Assembly: GCA_002437285.1 (NCBI GenBank)
Contig: DJOV01000028.1
Span: 1-19,759 of the forward strand
From: Prevotella sp. UBA6429
GTDB taxonomy: Bacteria; Bacteroidota; Bacteroidia; Bacteroidales; Bacteroidaceae
Direction of reading: 5' to 3'
Length of the DNA stretch: 19,759 nt
This document shows positions 1 to 8,029 of the stretch, piece after piece. Numbering within the stretch: the stretch's first letter is position 1; each line of letters opens with the position of its first letter. Position numbers and translations under genes: made by a program. Under the pieces are notes generated by a model. It worked only from the letters and a program-made list of their open reading frames with translations, searched no databases and was not told the origin of the DNA.

Positions 1-11
1 ACCCTTTATCG

Positions 12-19
12 CAAAATTA
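12..19 (-). promoter_or_regulatory. Bacteroidetes -7 box pointing out of the left edge
   Basis: On the minus strand this reads TAATTTTG, a match to the Bacteroidetes sigma-70 -7 consensus TAnnTTTG. It would fire leftward, so it probably serves a gene beyond the left edge. The rest of 1-181 holds no gene I can support. A weak GC-containing inverted repeat followed by T residues on the minus strand near 150-175 could help end the helix-hairpin-helix gene transcript, but the stem is short. Confidence 0.4.
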
Positions 20-181
20 CCCCACGCAAATCGCGGCACGACCGGCAAAAAACGCCATTTTCGCGTTCTATTTCATCCGCTCTCCGTGACAAACTTTTGC
101 ACCAAAAATCATGACATCAAGATATCGCACACCAAGTGGCGCTTATCGCGAGAAGCGAAAAACGTTCCGGAAACGAAGGCA

Positions 182-1087
182 TCAGAACTCCACATAGTGG
201 CTGAGACGCTCCATGTCGTCGGCCGAGAAATCCTTGAGCAGCCGCAGGTCGGCCAGGCTCTTCAGCGGTCCGCGCAGACGGCGGTGGTCAATGATGGCCT
301 TAGCTTGGTAGTAATTGATGTAAGGATGACGCTTGAGCTGATTGAGCGTGAGACGGTTGACGGCCAACTTGGTGGTAGCACCTTCGACCACAAAATAAGA
401 GAGGGCCTTCTCGGGGAAATCATCTATCTCAAGCAACTGGTCGGCACTATAGAAACCACCAAGCCGCTGGCGGTAGCTGGCAATCTCACGAGCAAAATAG
501 GAACCCACACCCGGCACGCGCTTCAGCAGTGCGGTGTCAGCAGCGTTGAGATCGATGGTCTCAGAGAGTTGCAGTTTGGCGGGATAATGGGGACGAATGC
601 TGTCATGGTGTGAGGGCTGGCGGGTGCCATAGCGATCGGCGGCTGGCTGATAGTCGGCGGCGATGCGGATATAAGGTTCCAGTTCGCGGTACTCCTTTTG
701 GGTAAGTCCATAGAGCCTGGCGAAATCGGAGGGTTGGCGATAGACACCGCCCGCCGCCCGGTAACGATAGACGCTGCGCACCTGCCAAGGGCGGAGGCCC
801 AACCGGAGCAATTGGGAGCTGTCGGCTGTGTTGGGGTCAAAGGGGAAACGCTCGACACGCCGGACCGCATCTTGACGATAATATCCGTCATGTGCGTAAC
901 CGTGGCGCGGAAGCGACCGGCGATGCGAGAAATCATCCCGCAAACTGTCGGTCGGCGATGACTCGACGGACACCTCACTGCGCCCAAGATAAAGCACGAC
1001 GCCACTGGCAACGACAAGCAACAATGAGAAAAAGGCGACCAGCATGCGGTCGGAATAGTTGAAGTAGAAGAGGTTTTTGAGTTTCAC
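182..1087 (-). CDS. Membrane-anchored helix-hairpin-helix (ComEA-like) protein
   Basis: A 301-residue protein with one N-terminal membrane segment (about residues 14-35). Three helix-hairpin-helix units follow, at about 84-140, 177-233 and 240-300. The second is the most canonical: DLNAAD then KRVPGVGSYFAREI, ComEA-like. Such units bind DNA backbone non-specifically. In Firmicutes and Proteobacteria ComEA works in DNA uptake, but in Bacteroidetes the role of these triple-HhH membrane proteins is not settled. The start is GTG at 1087: the upstream in-frame codons are not starts, and the residues after it (LFYFNYSDR) look like the usual beginning of this family. It lies 40 bp downstream of the second NSS transporter on the same strand and may be co-transcribed. 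No competence genes are visible nearby. Confidence 0.8.
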   Translation of the reverse strand: MKLKNLFYFNYSDRMLVAFFSLLLVVASGVVLYLGRSEVSVESSPTDSLRDDFSHRRSLPRHGYAHDGYYRQDAVRRVERFPFDPNTADSSQLLRLGLRPWQVRSVYRYRAAGGVYRQPSDFARLYGLTQKEYRELEPYIRIAADYQPAADRYGTRQPSHHDSIRPHYPAKLQLSETIDLNAADTALLKRVPGVGSYFAREIASYRQRLGGFYSADQLLEIDDFPEKALSYFVVEGATTKLAVNRLTLNQLKRHPYINYYQAKAIIDHRRLRGPLKSLADLRLLKDFSADDMERLSHYVEF

Positions 1088-1127
1088 GGAGACTGGCGAT
1101 TGGGTTAGGCTGGCGTACAGCGCTCAT

Positions 1128-2474
1128 TCAGATGACGCCCATCTGATGGAGGAAGACCAGCAGGATGCACGCAGGCGAGATGAAACGGATGACGAAATAC
1201 CACACGCCGAGGAGAACGGAGCGGAGGGTTCCCCAGTTGCTCACCTCGTCGCGCACCACCTGCCGCGGCACCACCCACCCCACGAGGATGCAGGTGAAGA
1301 AGGAGCCAAGGGGCAGGAGTATGTTGGAAGTCAGGTAATCGCAACAGTCGAGGAAACTCTTGCCGAACAGGCTGATGTCGACAGCGCCGCACGACAGCGA
1401 GCACAGCACGCCGATGGCACAGCACACCAGGGTCTCGATGAGGGCGCCCTTCTTGCGCGAGATGTGGAGCTCCTCATAGAAGAGGGCGGTGCCTATCTCG
1501 TGCATGGAGATGGTGGAGGTGAGGGCGGCCAGCGACAACAGGGCATAGAACAGGATGCCGATGATGTAGCCCAAGGTGGGTGTGAAGGCCTGCTGGAACA
1601 CATTGGGCAGTGTGATGAAGATGAGCGACGGACCACTGTCGGGCTTGATGCCCACGGAGAAGGCGGCTGGGAAAATCATGAGGCCGGCCAGAATGGCAAT
1701 GGCCGTGTCGACACCGGCTATCTGTCCGGCGGTCTTCAGCAGGTTGGTCTGGCGGCCGAAATAGGAGGCGTAGGTGCAGAGACACGCCGTGCCCAGCGAG
1801 AGGGAGAAGAAAGCCTGGCCCAGGGAGTCGAGCAGCATGCTGCGTGTGACCTTGGAGAAGTCGGGCTTGAACAGGAACTCCACGCCCTTGCCCGCACCCG
1901 GAAGGGCACAGGAGGCCACGACAATGACGAGCAACAGGATGAAGAGGATGGGCATGAGTGTGTTGCTGAACTTCTCGATGCCCTTGCGCACGCCACGGAT
2001 GACCACCAGGTGGGTGATGACGATGAACACAAGGGTCCACACAAGCGGTTCCAGCGGGTCGGAGGAAAACGACTTGAAGTACTCGGTCACATAAGTGGCG
2101 TCTCCACGGAGATGGCCCATGACCGAGGCCACAAGGTACTGCAGGCACCAGCCGGCGATCACCGCATAGAAGCCGAGGATGATCATGGCCGTGACGACGC
2201 CCATATATCCCACTGCCGCCCAGCGGCGACCGCCCATCTTGTGATAGGCCCGAACAGCATTGGAGGCTCCATGACGGCCCACGATAAACTCTGCCACCAT
2301 GCCGGGGATGCCCAGCAGCAGGATGCAGACGGCATAGATGAGGATGAAGGCTGCACCACCATCCTGGCCGGTCATGTAGGGGAAACGCCATATGTTGCCC
2401 AGGCCAACAGCCGAACCGGCCGTGGCGAGCACGACGCCTATCTTGGTTCCGAAATTACCGCGTTCTGCCGTCAT
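1128..2474 (-). CDS. Sodium-dependent transporter, NSS/SNF (LeuT) family, second of a tandem pair
   Basis: A 448-residue polytopic inner-membrane protein of the neurotransmitter:sodium symporter family, expected to import an amino acid with Na+. The TM1 signature GSAVGLGNIWRFPY is at about residues 20-33; A22 and N27 match LeuT Na+-site positions with the same numbering. The unwound TM6 segment AFFSLSLGTA is at 221-230. Length and the hydrophobic pattern fit an 11-12 TM bacterial NSS. The ATG start is one base after the TGA stop of the upstream paralogue, so the two are almost certainly co-transcribed and may be translationally coupled. The substrate cannot be told: pocket residues differ from LeuT (T where LeuT has F259, S where it has N21). 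Several nucleotide blocks are nearly identical to the upstream gene, indicating tandem duplication. Confidence 0.93.
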   Translation of the reverse strand: MTAERGNFGTKIGVVLATAGSAVGLGNIWRFPYMTGQDGGAAFILIYAVCILLLGIPGMVAEFIVGRHGASNAVRAYHKMGGRRWAAVGYMGVVTAMIILGFYAVIAGWCLQYLVASVMGHLRGDATYVTEYFKSFSSDPLEPLVWTLVFIVITHLVVIRGVRKGIEKFSNTLMPILFILLLVIVVASCALPGAGKGVEFLFKPDFSKVTRSMLLDSLGQAFFSLSLGTACLCTYASYFGRQTNLLKTAGQIAGVDTAIAILAGLMIFPAAFSVGIKPDSGPSLIFITLPNVFQQAFTPTLGYIIGILFYALLSLAALTSTISMHEIGTALFYEELHISRKKGALIETLVCCAIGVLCSLSCGAVDISLFGKSFLDCCDYLTSNILLPLGSFFTCILVGWVVPRQVVRDEVSNWGTLRSVLLGVWYFVIRFISPACILLVFLHQMGVI

Positions 2475-2475
2475 G

Positions 2476-3834
2476 TCATATCACATTGAACTGATGGAGG
2501 AAGATGCACAGGATGGCCAAAGGGCACACATAGCGCACAAGGAACAGGAATATGCCTAAGAAACGGCCGCTGGCGGTGCCCCAGTTGGTAAACTCATCGC
2601 GGACGACCTGGCGGGGCACAAACCAGCCCAGGAAGAGGCAGGTGAGAAAACCGCCTATGGGAAGGAAGATCTGTCCCGTGACGAAATCGAAGACGTCGAA
2701 GAGGTTCTTGCCGCCTATGGTCAGCCAGTCGAGCCGCCCCAGCGACAGGGAGCAGAACGCTCCGATGACGATCGTGGTGACGGTGACAATGCTGGCGCCC
2801 TTCTTGCGAGAGATGTGGAGTTCCTCGTAGAAAAAGGCAGTGCTCACCTCATGGAGAGACATGAGCGACGTGAGGGCGGCAAGCGACAGCAGGGCATAGA
2901 ACAATAGCGAGATCACCCAACCCAGGACGGGCATGCCCGAGAAGGCCTGGTTGAACACATTGGGCAAGGTGATGAAGATGAGCGACGGGCCACTGTCGGG
3001 GTTGACGCCCACGGAGAAAGCCGCAGGGAAGATCATGAGGCCTGCGAGGATGGCCACAAGGGAATCGATGACGGAGATCTGGACGGCCGAACGCAAGAGA
3101 TTGGTCTGCCGCGAATAGTAGGAGGCATAAGTGCAGATGCAACCCATGGCCAGGCTCAACGAATAGAACGACTGGCCGAGAGCTCCAAGAAACATGCCTT
3201 GGTTGACCTTGCTGAAGTCGGGCTTGAACAGGAAGGCGATGCCCTTCTCGGCTCCAGGAAGCATGCACGAGGCACCGACAATGATAAGCAACAGCACAAA
3301 CAGGGTGGGCATGAGCATCTTAGACGCCTTCTCGATGCCACCCCGCACTCCATGGATGATGACAAGGTGGGTGATGCCCAGGATGACCACAAGCCAGACT
3401 ATGGGACGCACGGGATCGGAAGAGAAGGCCTGGAAGTAGGTCTTCACAAACTCGGGGTCGCCATGCAGGTGCCCGGCGACCGATGCGTATATGTACTGCA
3501 GGCACCAACCGGACACCACGGCATAGTAGCCGGTAATAAGATAACCGGTCAGCACGCCCAACAGACCGACATATTTCCAGGCGCGGCCATGGGCCATCTT
3601 CGAATAGGCGCGGAAGGTGTTGGAGGCTCCATGACGACCTATGATAAACTCGGAGACCATGCACGGGATGCCCAACAACAGCACACACCCTATATAAATA
3701 AGGATAAAGACGGCGCCTCCGTTCTGTCCGGTCATGTAGGGGAAACGCCACACATTGCCCAGTCCCACTGCACCACCGGCAGTGGCCAATATCATTCCTA
3801 TCTTACTCCCAAAATTAGCTCTTTCTTCAGACAT
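2476..3834 (-). CDS. Sodium-dependent transporter, NSS/SNF (LeuT) family, first of a tandem pair
   Basis: A 452-residue paralogue of the downstream NSS gene, with the same layout: GGAVGLGNVWRFPY at about 20-33 (TM1) and SFYSLSLAMG at 222-231 (TM6). I place the start at ATG 3834 (MSEERANFGSKIG), which lines up with the paralogue's MTAERGNFGTKIG. The longer reading frame begins at a TTG at 3864 that lies inside the promoter -7 box, so it cannot be the translated start. In the TM6 pocket it has Y-S-L-S-L-A-M where the neighbour has F-S-L-S-L-G-T, which suggests the two carriers take different substrates. Expected role: Na+-driven uptake of an amino acid across the inner membrane. Confidence 0.93.
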   Translation of the reverse strand: MSEERANFGSKIGMILATAGGAVGLGNVWRFPYMTGQNGGAVFILIYIGCVLLLGIPCMVSEFIIGRHGASNTFRAYSKMAHGRAWKYVGLLGVLTGYLITGYYAVVSGWCLQYIYASVAGHLHGDPEFVKTYFQAFSSDPVRPIVWLVVILGITHLVIIHGVRGGIEKASKMLMPTLFVLLLIIVGASCMLPGAEKGIAFLFKPDFSKVNQGMFLGALGQSFYSLSLAMGCICTYASYYSRQTNLLRSAVQISVIDSLVAILAGLMIFPAAFSVGVNPDSGPSLIFITLPNVFNQAFSGMPVLGWVISLLFYALLSLAALTSLMSLHEVSTAFFYEELHISRKKGASIVTVTTIVIGAFCSLSLGRLDWLTIGGKNLFDVFDFVTGQIFLPIGGFLTCLFLGWFVPRQVVRDEFTNWGTASGRFLGIFLFLVRYVCPLAILCIFLHQFNVI

Positions 3835-3858
3835 ACTAAGCTTTTCATTTCTTAACGC

Positions 3859-3889
3859 TTGCAAAATTATAAAATATTATCTACTTTTG
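3859..3889 (+). promoter_or_regulatory. Promoter of the VanZ-like gene (TTG-N20-TACTTTTG)
   Basis: TTG at 3859-3861, a 20-nt spacer, then TACTTTTG at 3882-3889, matching the Bacteroidetes -33/-7 arrangement. The predicted transcription start (about 3894-3897) falls on or beside the first ATG (3897), so the message is leaderless or starts translation at the second in-frame ATG (3909). Confidence 0.6.
3862..3869 (-). promoter_or_regulatory. -7 box for the tandem NSS transporter operon
   Basis: Minus strand TAATTTTG fits TAnnTTTG. It predicts a transcription start near 3855 and a leader of about 20 nt before ATG 3834. The -33 element is weak. It is interleaved with the divergent promoter of the VanZ-like gene. 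Confidence 0.6.
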
Positions 3890-3896
3890 CATTAAA

Positions 3897-4349
3897 ATGA
3901 AAGTAAAAATGAACAAACCGTATGACTTTTTAAAGGAATATCCTTTAAGTTGGATATGCACAGCCATCATTTGGGTACTGTGCCTCATCCCCATCCCCGA
4001 GACGCCGCTTAGCGACATCAGCATGATTGACAAGTGGACACACTTCGTGATGTATGGGGGATTGTGCCTCATCGTGTGGGGCGAGCATGCCTACAGGAAC
4101 GCCACACTCAGCAAGCGGTTTCTCTGGACGTGGGCTTTTGCCGCGCCCCTGGTGATGGGCGGACTGGTGGAGGTGGTGCAAGCCACTTGCACGGGAGGCC
4201 GGCGGAGCGGCGATGTCGTCGACTGGTTGGCCGACGGCATCGGCGTTCTCATCGGACAGGTGCTTGGTATGCTTCTGGCACGAGTTGCCGCCAGTTGCAG
4301 AAAGGGTCGGAAAGCAGATGGGAGTTGCGGTAATGCACATCGCCCGTGA
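3897..4349 (+). CDS. VanZ-like family membrane protein
   Basis: A 150-residue protein with about four hydrophobic segments. It shows the VanZ-like pattern: an N-terminal segment ending in CLIPIPETPL, then DKWTHFVMYGGL (the conserved D-K-x-x-H-F-x-x-Y/F-x-x-L motif), a central GGLVEVVQ, and a terminal GDVVDWLADGIGVLIG. VanZ itself gives low-level teicoplanin resistance, but most members are uncharacterised, so no resistance role should be assumed. The conserved domain ends near residue 130. The last 20 or so residues (CRKGRK...AHRP) are a polar tail encoded within the 101-bp overlap with the convergent CYTH gene. Two in-frame ATGs (3897, 3909) are possible starts; the promoter position slightly favours 3909. 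Confidence 0.82.
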   Translation: MKVKMNKPYDFLKEYPLSWICTAIIWVLCLIPIPETPLSDISMIDKWTHFVMYGGLCLIVWGEHAYRNATLSKRFLWTWAFAAPLVMGGLVEVVQATCTGGRRSGDVVDWLADGIGVLIGQVLGMLLARVAASCRKGRKADGSCGNAHRP

Positions 4350-4761
4350 CTTCCGGCCCGATGAAATCGGGCTTTTCGTAGCTTTCGTTCTCGTCGCCCA
4401 GTTCCACCTCGGCCACCACAAGCCCGGCATTGGCTCCATGAAACTCGTCGACCTCAAAGGTGTGTGAACCACTCTTCACCAACCAGCGATGCTTGTCAAC
4501 CACACCGCCTTGGCACAGGGCCATCAGGTGGGTGGCCTCGTCGAGGCTGATCTCTTTCTCAAATTCGTAACGGGTCAGGCCCCCGTTGGTACTGTGACTC
4601 TTGATGGTCAGGTACCCCTTCTCGTCGCGCACACGGATGCGAACCGTGGCCCCCTGCGCGGGGATGTAGCCCTGCTGGATGTGGCTACAAGAAAAGGCGG
4701 CGCGTTTGTACGCGTCGCCTTTCTTGACGAGAAACTTGCGCTCTATCTCAAGTCCACTCAT
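4249..4761 (-). CDS. CYTH-domain protein (triphosphate tunnel metalloenzyme family)
   Basis: A 170-residue protein beginning MSGLEIERKFLV, which carries the ExExK signature of the CYTH superfamily (E5, E7, K9). Further family positions are visible: the basic strand VRIRVRD, YLTIKS, the acidic strand YEFEKEI, KHRW, FEVDEFHG and VVAEVEL. These line a tunnel that binds a triphosphate with divalent metal. Members include thiamine triphosphatases, tripolyphosphatases and class IV adenylate cyclases. Short stand-alone bacterial forms are mostly phosphatases, but the substrate here cannot be told. I start at ATG 4761, where the family sequence begins; its A overlaps the TAA stop of the upstream gene (TAATG), implying coupled translation. 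The C-terminal ~20 residues run into the convergent VanZ-like gene. Confidence 0.87.
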   Translation of the reverse strand: MSGLEIERKFLVKKGDAYKRAAFSCSHIQQGYIPAQGATVRIRVRDEKGYLTIKSHSTNGGLTRYEFEKEISLDEATHLMALCQGGVVDKHRWLVKSGSHTFEVDEFHGANAGLVVAEVELGDENESYEKPDFIGPEVTGDVHYRNSHLLSDPFCNWRQLVPEAYQAPVR

Positions 4762-4949
4762 TATCTCACTACATACATTGACCATATGACATAGAGGACG
4801 GCAAGTGCAATCAGCACACCAAAGATCCACTTGACGACCTTGTCGCCCTGGTTCTTCTGCTTGTCCTCATGATTCTCTCGCTTGCGAGGCTGAACCGCCG
4901 GGTTCACCTCGTGCACCACTGGGTGCTTCTCAACTTTCTTCTTACTCAT
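4761..4949 (-). CDS. Small single-span membrane protein of unknown function
   Basis: A 62-residue protein. Residues 1-37 are strongly polar and lysine-rich (MSKKKVEKHPVVHEV..., then RKRENHEDKQKNQGDK). Residues about 40-60 form one transmembrane helix (WIFGVLIALAVLYVIWSMYV). By the positive-inside rule the basic N-terminus should face the cytoplasm. I do not recognise a family. It sits between prfB (87 bp upstream) and the CYTH gene, and its stop overlaps the CYTH start as TAATG. The tight coupling suggests the two products are needed together, but no interaction is shown by sequence. Confidence 0.72.
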   Translation of the reverse strand: MSKKKVEKHPVVHEVNPAVQPRKRENHEDKQKNQGDKVVKWIFGVLIALAVLYVIWSMYVVR

Positions 4950-5036
4950 GATTTCAATATTTTAAGGTTGATAAGATGCTTTTCTTCCGGGAGGCACAGC
5001 GCTCGCCACGCCCTTCATCGGCACACGCCACGACGC

Positions 5037-6161
5037 TTACTGCTCCTCGCCCTCAGTAGGGAACTCCATGAGGTAGGCCTTGATGAAGCCGTCTATCTTG
5101 CCGTCCATCACGCCATCGACATCCGAGGTCTGGTAGCCTGTGCGGTGGTCCTTCACGCGACGGTCATCAAAGACATAACTGCGTATCTGGCTGCCCCACT
5201 CGATCTTCTTCTTGCCGGCCTCTATCTTGGCTTGCGCCTCCTGCTTCTTCTTCAGCGCGCGGTCATAGAGCTGGCTCTTCAGAAGCTGCATGGCCTTGGC
5301 CCTGTTCTTCGGCTGGTCACGAGTCTCGGTGTTCTCAATGAGGATTTCCTCCTTCTCTCCCGTGTCGGGATCCTCGTATTGGTAACGAAGACGGACGCCC
5401 GACTCCACCTTGTTCACGTTCTGTCCTCCTGCGCCCGAACTGCGGAAGGTGTCCCAACTGACTTTGGCGGGATCAACATAGACCTCTATGGTGTCGTCGA
5501 CAAGTGGTGTCACGAAGACGCTGGCAAAGCTGGTCATGCGCTTGCCCTGTGCGTTGTAGGGCGACACGCGCACCAGGCGATGCACGCCGTTCTCACTCTT
5601 CAAGAAGCCATAGGCATACTCGCCGCCCTCGATGGTCATGGTCATGCTCTTGACGCCAACCTCTTCACCGGGCTGCAGGTCGGTGATGGTCACCTTGTAA
5701 CCGTTGGCTTCGCACCAGCGCATGTACATGCGCATGAGCATCTGAGCCCAGTCCTGCGCCTCGGTGCCGCCGGCACCCGAGTTGATCTTCATCACCGCGT
5801 CCATGGAGTCTTCCTCCTGACGGAGCATGTTCTTCAGCTCAAGCTCCTCTATGGCGTGGATGGCCTTGGCATAGTCGCTGTCGACCTCCTCCTCGGTCAC
5901 CATGTCTTCCTTGTAGAAGTCGAAAGCCAACTGGAGTTCATCGGCAAACTGGCGAACCTCCTGATAGCCCTTCAGCCACTTCTCGATGCCCTTCACCTTC
6001 TTCATCTGGGCTTGGGCACGCTTGGGATCCTCCCAGAAATCGGGAGCCTGAGTGCGAAGCTGTTCCTCTTCGAACTCCACTTTCTTTTGGTCGATATTAA
6101 GATAATGATGGAGCTTGTCGGCTCGATCCATCACATCTTTCAATTGATCTGCTGTTATCAT
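5037..6161 (-). CDS. prfB: Peptide chain release factor 2 (RF2), no programmed frameshift
   Basis: A 374-residue class I release factor that ends translation at UGA and UAA. The peptidyl-tRNA hydrolysis motif GGQ is at residues 245-247 (SSGAGGQNVNKVES). The codon-recognition tripeptide is at 200-202 and reads SPY, where most RF2 proteins have SPF (RF1 has PxT). The N-terminal domain carries the typical FWEDPKRAQ. In many bacteria prfB needs a +1 frameshift at an in-frame UGA after YL; here the frame reads straight through (CTT AAT ATC GAC, residues 21-24 LNID), so RF2 autoregulation by frameshifting is absent. The ATG at 6161 gives the normal full length. It lies 59 bp downstream of the acyl-CoA synthetase gene on the same strand. 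No clear promoter box is seen in that gap. Confidence 0.96.
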   Translation of the reverse strand: MITADQLKDVMDRADKLHHYLNIDQKKVEFEEEQLRTQAPDFWEDPKRAQAQMKKVKGIEKWLKGYQEVRQFADELQLAFDFYKEDMVTEEEVDSDYAKAIHAIEELELKNMLRQEEDSMDAVMKINSGAGGTEAQDWAQMLMRMYMRWCEANGYKVTITDLQPGEEVGVKSMTMTIEGGEYAYGFLKSENGVHRLVRVSPYNAQGKRMTSFASVFVTPLVDDTIEVYVDPAKVSWDTFRSSGAGGQNVNKVESGVRLRYQYEDPDTGEKEEILIENTETRDQPKNRAKAMQLLKSQLYDRALKKKQEAQAKIEAGKKKIEWGSQIRSYVFDDRRVKDHRTGYQTSDVDGVMDGKIDGFIKAYLMEFPTEGEEQ

Positions 6162-6220
6162 CTGTCGTTACTCTTTCTTTTTTGGGTGAAAACTTGGGAA
6201 CACATGGTCTACCGCCACTC

Positions 6221-8029
6221 TCAGTCTTCGTACATCTTGTCGATGACGTCCTTGTAGTTCTTGTTGATGACAGGACGGCGCATCTTCAACGTATTGGTCA
6301 ATTCGCCCGATTCCATCGAGAAGTGATGGGGCAACAAGGTGAAGCGCTTGATCTGCTCATAGCTGGCCAGTGACTGCTGGAGGGTGACGATGCGCTCCAT
6401 CATCATCTCGTGGACTTGCGGGTTGACGCATAGGTCTTCGCGGTTTTCAAACGGGATGTTGTGGTCGCGTGCCCACTCTTCCACCAGGCGAAACTCGGGC
6501 ACGATGAGCGCAGAGACAAACTTGCGCTGGTCAGCGATGACCGCCACCTGGTCGACATACTTATCGACAAGCAGCAACGACTCCACCATCTGGGGAGCCA
6601 CATACTTGCCATTGCTGGTCTTGAAGAGGTCCTTGATGCGCTCACGGAGGAAGAGCTCGCCGTCCTTCATGTAACCGGCATCGCCCGTATGGAAGAAGCC
6701 GTCCTTGTCGAAAGCTTGCGCATTGGCATCGTCACGGTGGTAATAGCCTTTCGTGATGGTGGGGCCTTTCAAGAGTATCTCGTCATTGTCGCCAATCTTA
6801 ATCTGCAGCCCGCTGACAGGACGCCCCACCGATCCGATGGTGTATTTCTTGCCCTTGTGGTCGCATGAGACCGTGGCAAGGCTCTCAGTGAGGCCATACC
6901 CCACTATCATCGAAATGCCGATGGAATGGACGAATTGCTCCACTTCGGGCGAGACATACGCTCCCGCTGTCGGGAATATATTGGGATGTTCCAAGCCAAG
7001 CTGCTTGCGCACCAAGCTCAAGATCGTCCGGTTCACCATCTGATACTCCAAGGCGAGGGCCAAGGGAGGACGCTTGCCATTGGCCAGGTACTCAATGTTG
7101 TACTTCCGCCCAATGCTCAAGGCGTGATTGAAAAGCTTGCGCTGCACACTGCTGGCGTTGTCCATCTTCGCCTTGACGGCCTGATAGACCTTCTCCCAGA
7201 AACGTGGCACACTCGACATGCTCGTCGGATGCGTTTCGCGCATGGACTCTTGTATCTCCTTAGGATAGGTATTGATGATGAGTTGTGCTCCTTCAGAAAG
7301 TGCGAGGTAAGCCCAGCCGCGCTCAAAGATGTGGGTGAAAGGCAAGAAGTCGATGACACGGTCTTTCTCGGTAAGGTCGACCACCTCATCGTTGGCCTTG
7401 AGGGCGGCGTGGTATTGTCCGTAAGAAAGGACGACACCCTTGCTGTCGCCTGTGGTTCCGCTGGTGTAAAGGATATTGCAAACATCGTCGTCATTGGCCT
7501 CGCTCCAGCGCTTCTCAACTTCCGTCTGGCGAGGAAAATCCTCTCCCAACTTCAAGAAATCGTCGAAATAAAGGGCATTGGGATCATGTGAGCTGATGCG
7601 GACGCTATCGTCGAAAATAATGATTCGCTCCAGCGAATGGCAAAGAGGGAAAATGCGATGGGCTTTGTCATACTGCTCCTGCTCGCCTACAAAGAGGTAT
7701 TTCACTTCCCCGTCATTGACCATGTACTGTATCTGTCGCTCAGAACTGGTGGCATAAAAGGGAATGGAAATGGCTCGCACACCGTAAGCGCCGAAGTCGG
7801 TATACAAATACTGAATGCAGTTCTGCGCAAACACTGCTATCTTCTCCTGCGGCTTGAGGCCAAGGTTCAGCAGGGCGTTGCTCACCTGTTTCACACGCAT
7901 GGAAAACTGATTCCATGACACCGTCTTCCACTTCAAACTACCAAAGTTGCGGAATGTCAAGGCAGGGCGAGAGCCATACTTCTTTGCCTGCTCATGTACG
8001 AGCACAGAGAGATGACATAAATTCTGCAT
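6221..8029 (-). CDS. AMP-dependent acyl-CoA synthetase (long-chain fatty acid–CoA ligase type)
   Basis: A 602-residue ANL-superfamily enzyme, the usual length for bacterial FadD15-type long-chain acyl-CoA synthetases. The ATP/AMP-binding P-loop TSGTTGDSKG is at about residues 189-198. The A5 motif YGLTES is at 378-383, FHTGD (A7) at 446-450, and RIKDLFKTSNGKYVAPQ, carrying the hinge and the 'K-x-x-x-GKY' loop, at about 464-480. It should activate a fatty acid to the acyl-AMP and then the CoA thioester, in the cytoplasm or at the inner membrane face. The start is ATG 8029. It is the first gene of the leftward block that includes prfB. A promoter box lies about 175 nt upstream, leaving a long leader. 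Chain-length preference cannot be read from the sequence. Confidence 0.93.
   Translation of the reverse strand: MQNLCHLSVLVHEQAKKYGSRPALTFRNFGSLKWKTVSWNQFSMRVKQVSNALLNLGLKPQEKIAVFAQNCIQYLYTDFGAYGVRAISIPFYATSSERQIQYMVNDGEVKYLFVGEQEQYDKAHRIFPLCHSLERIIIFDDSVRISSHDPNALYFDDFLKLGEDFPRQTEVEKRWSEANDDDVCNILYTSGTTGDSKGVVLSYGQYHAALKANDEVVDLTEKDRVIDFLPFTHIFERGWAYLALSEGAQLIINTYPKEIQESMRETHPTSMSSVPRFWEKVYQAVKAKMDNASSVQRKLFNHALSIGRKYNIEYLANGKRPPLALALEYQMVNRTILSLVRKQLGLEHPNIFPTAGAYVSPEVEQFVHSIGISMIVGYGLTESLATVSCDHKGKKYTIGSVGRPVSGLQIKIGDNDEILLKGPTITKGYYHRDDANAQAFDKDGFFHTGDAGYMKDGELFLRERIKDLFKTSNGKYVAPQMVESLLLVDKYVDQVAVIADQRKFVSALIVPEFRLVEEWARDHNIPFENREDLCVNPQVHEMMMERIVTLQQSLASYEQIKRFTLLPHHFSMESGELTNTLKMRRPVINKNYKDVIDKMYED

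Noticed and set aside
86..613. Plus-strand frame of 175 codons at the left edge
   Set aside because: It overlaps the helix-hairpin-helix gene antisense and shows no family features or promoter.
1077..2489. Plus-strand open frame of 470 codons across the second NSS gene
   Set aside because: It is antisense to a clear LeuT-family transporter. Its composition (His, Gly, Asp-rich with no domain) is the mirror of the real gene's codon use.
3897..4349. Glycopeptide resistance gene vanZ
   Set aside because: Only the general VanZ-like domain is present. No vanA-type cluster is nearby, and most such proteins are unrelated to resistance.
4869..6257. Plus-strand open frame of 462 codons across prfB
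   Set aside because: It is antisense to release factor 2. The Leu/His-rich product has no recognisable domain; the long frame follows from the codon bias of the true gene.
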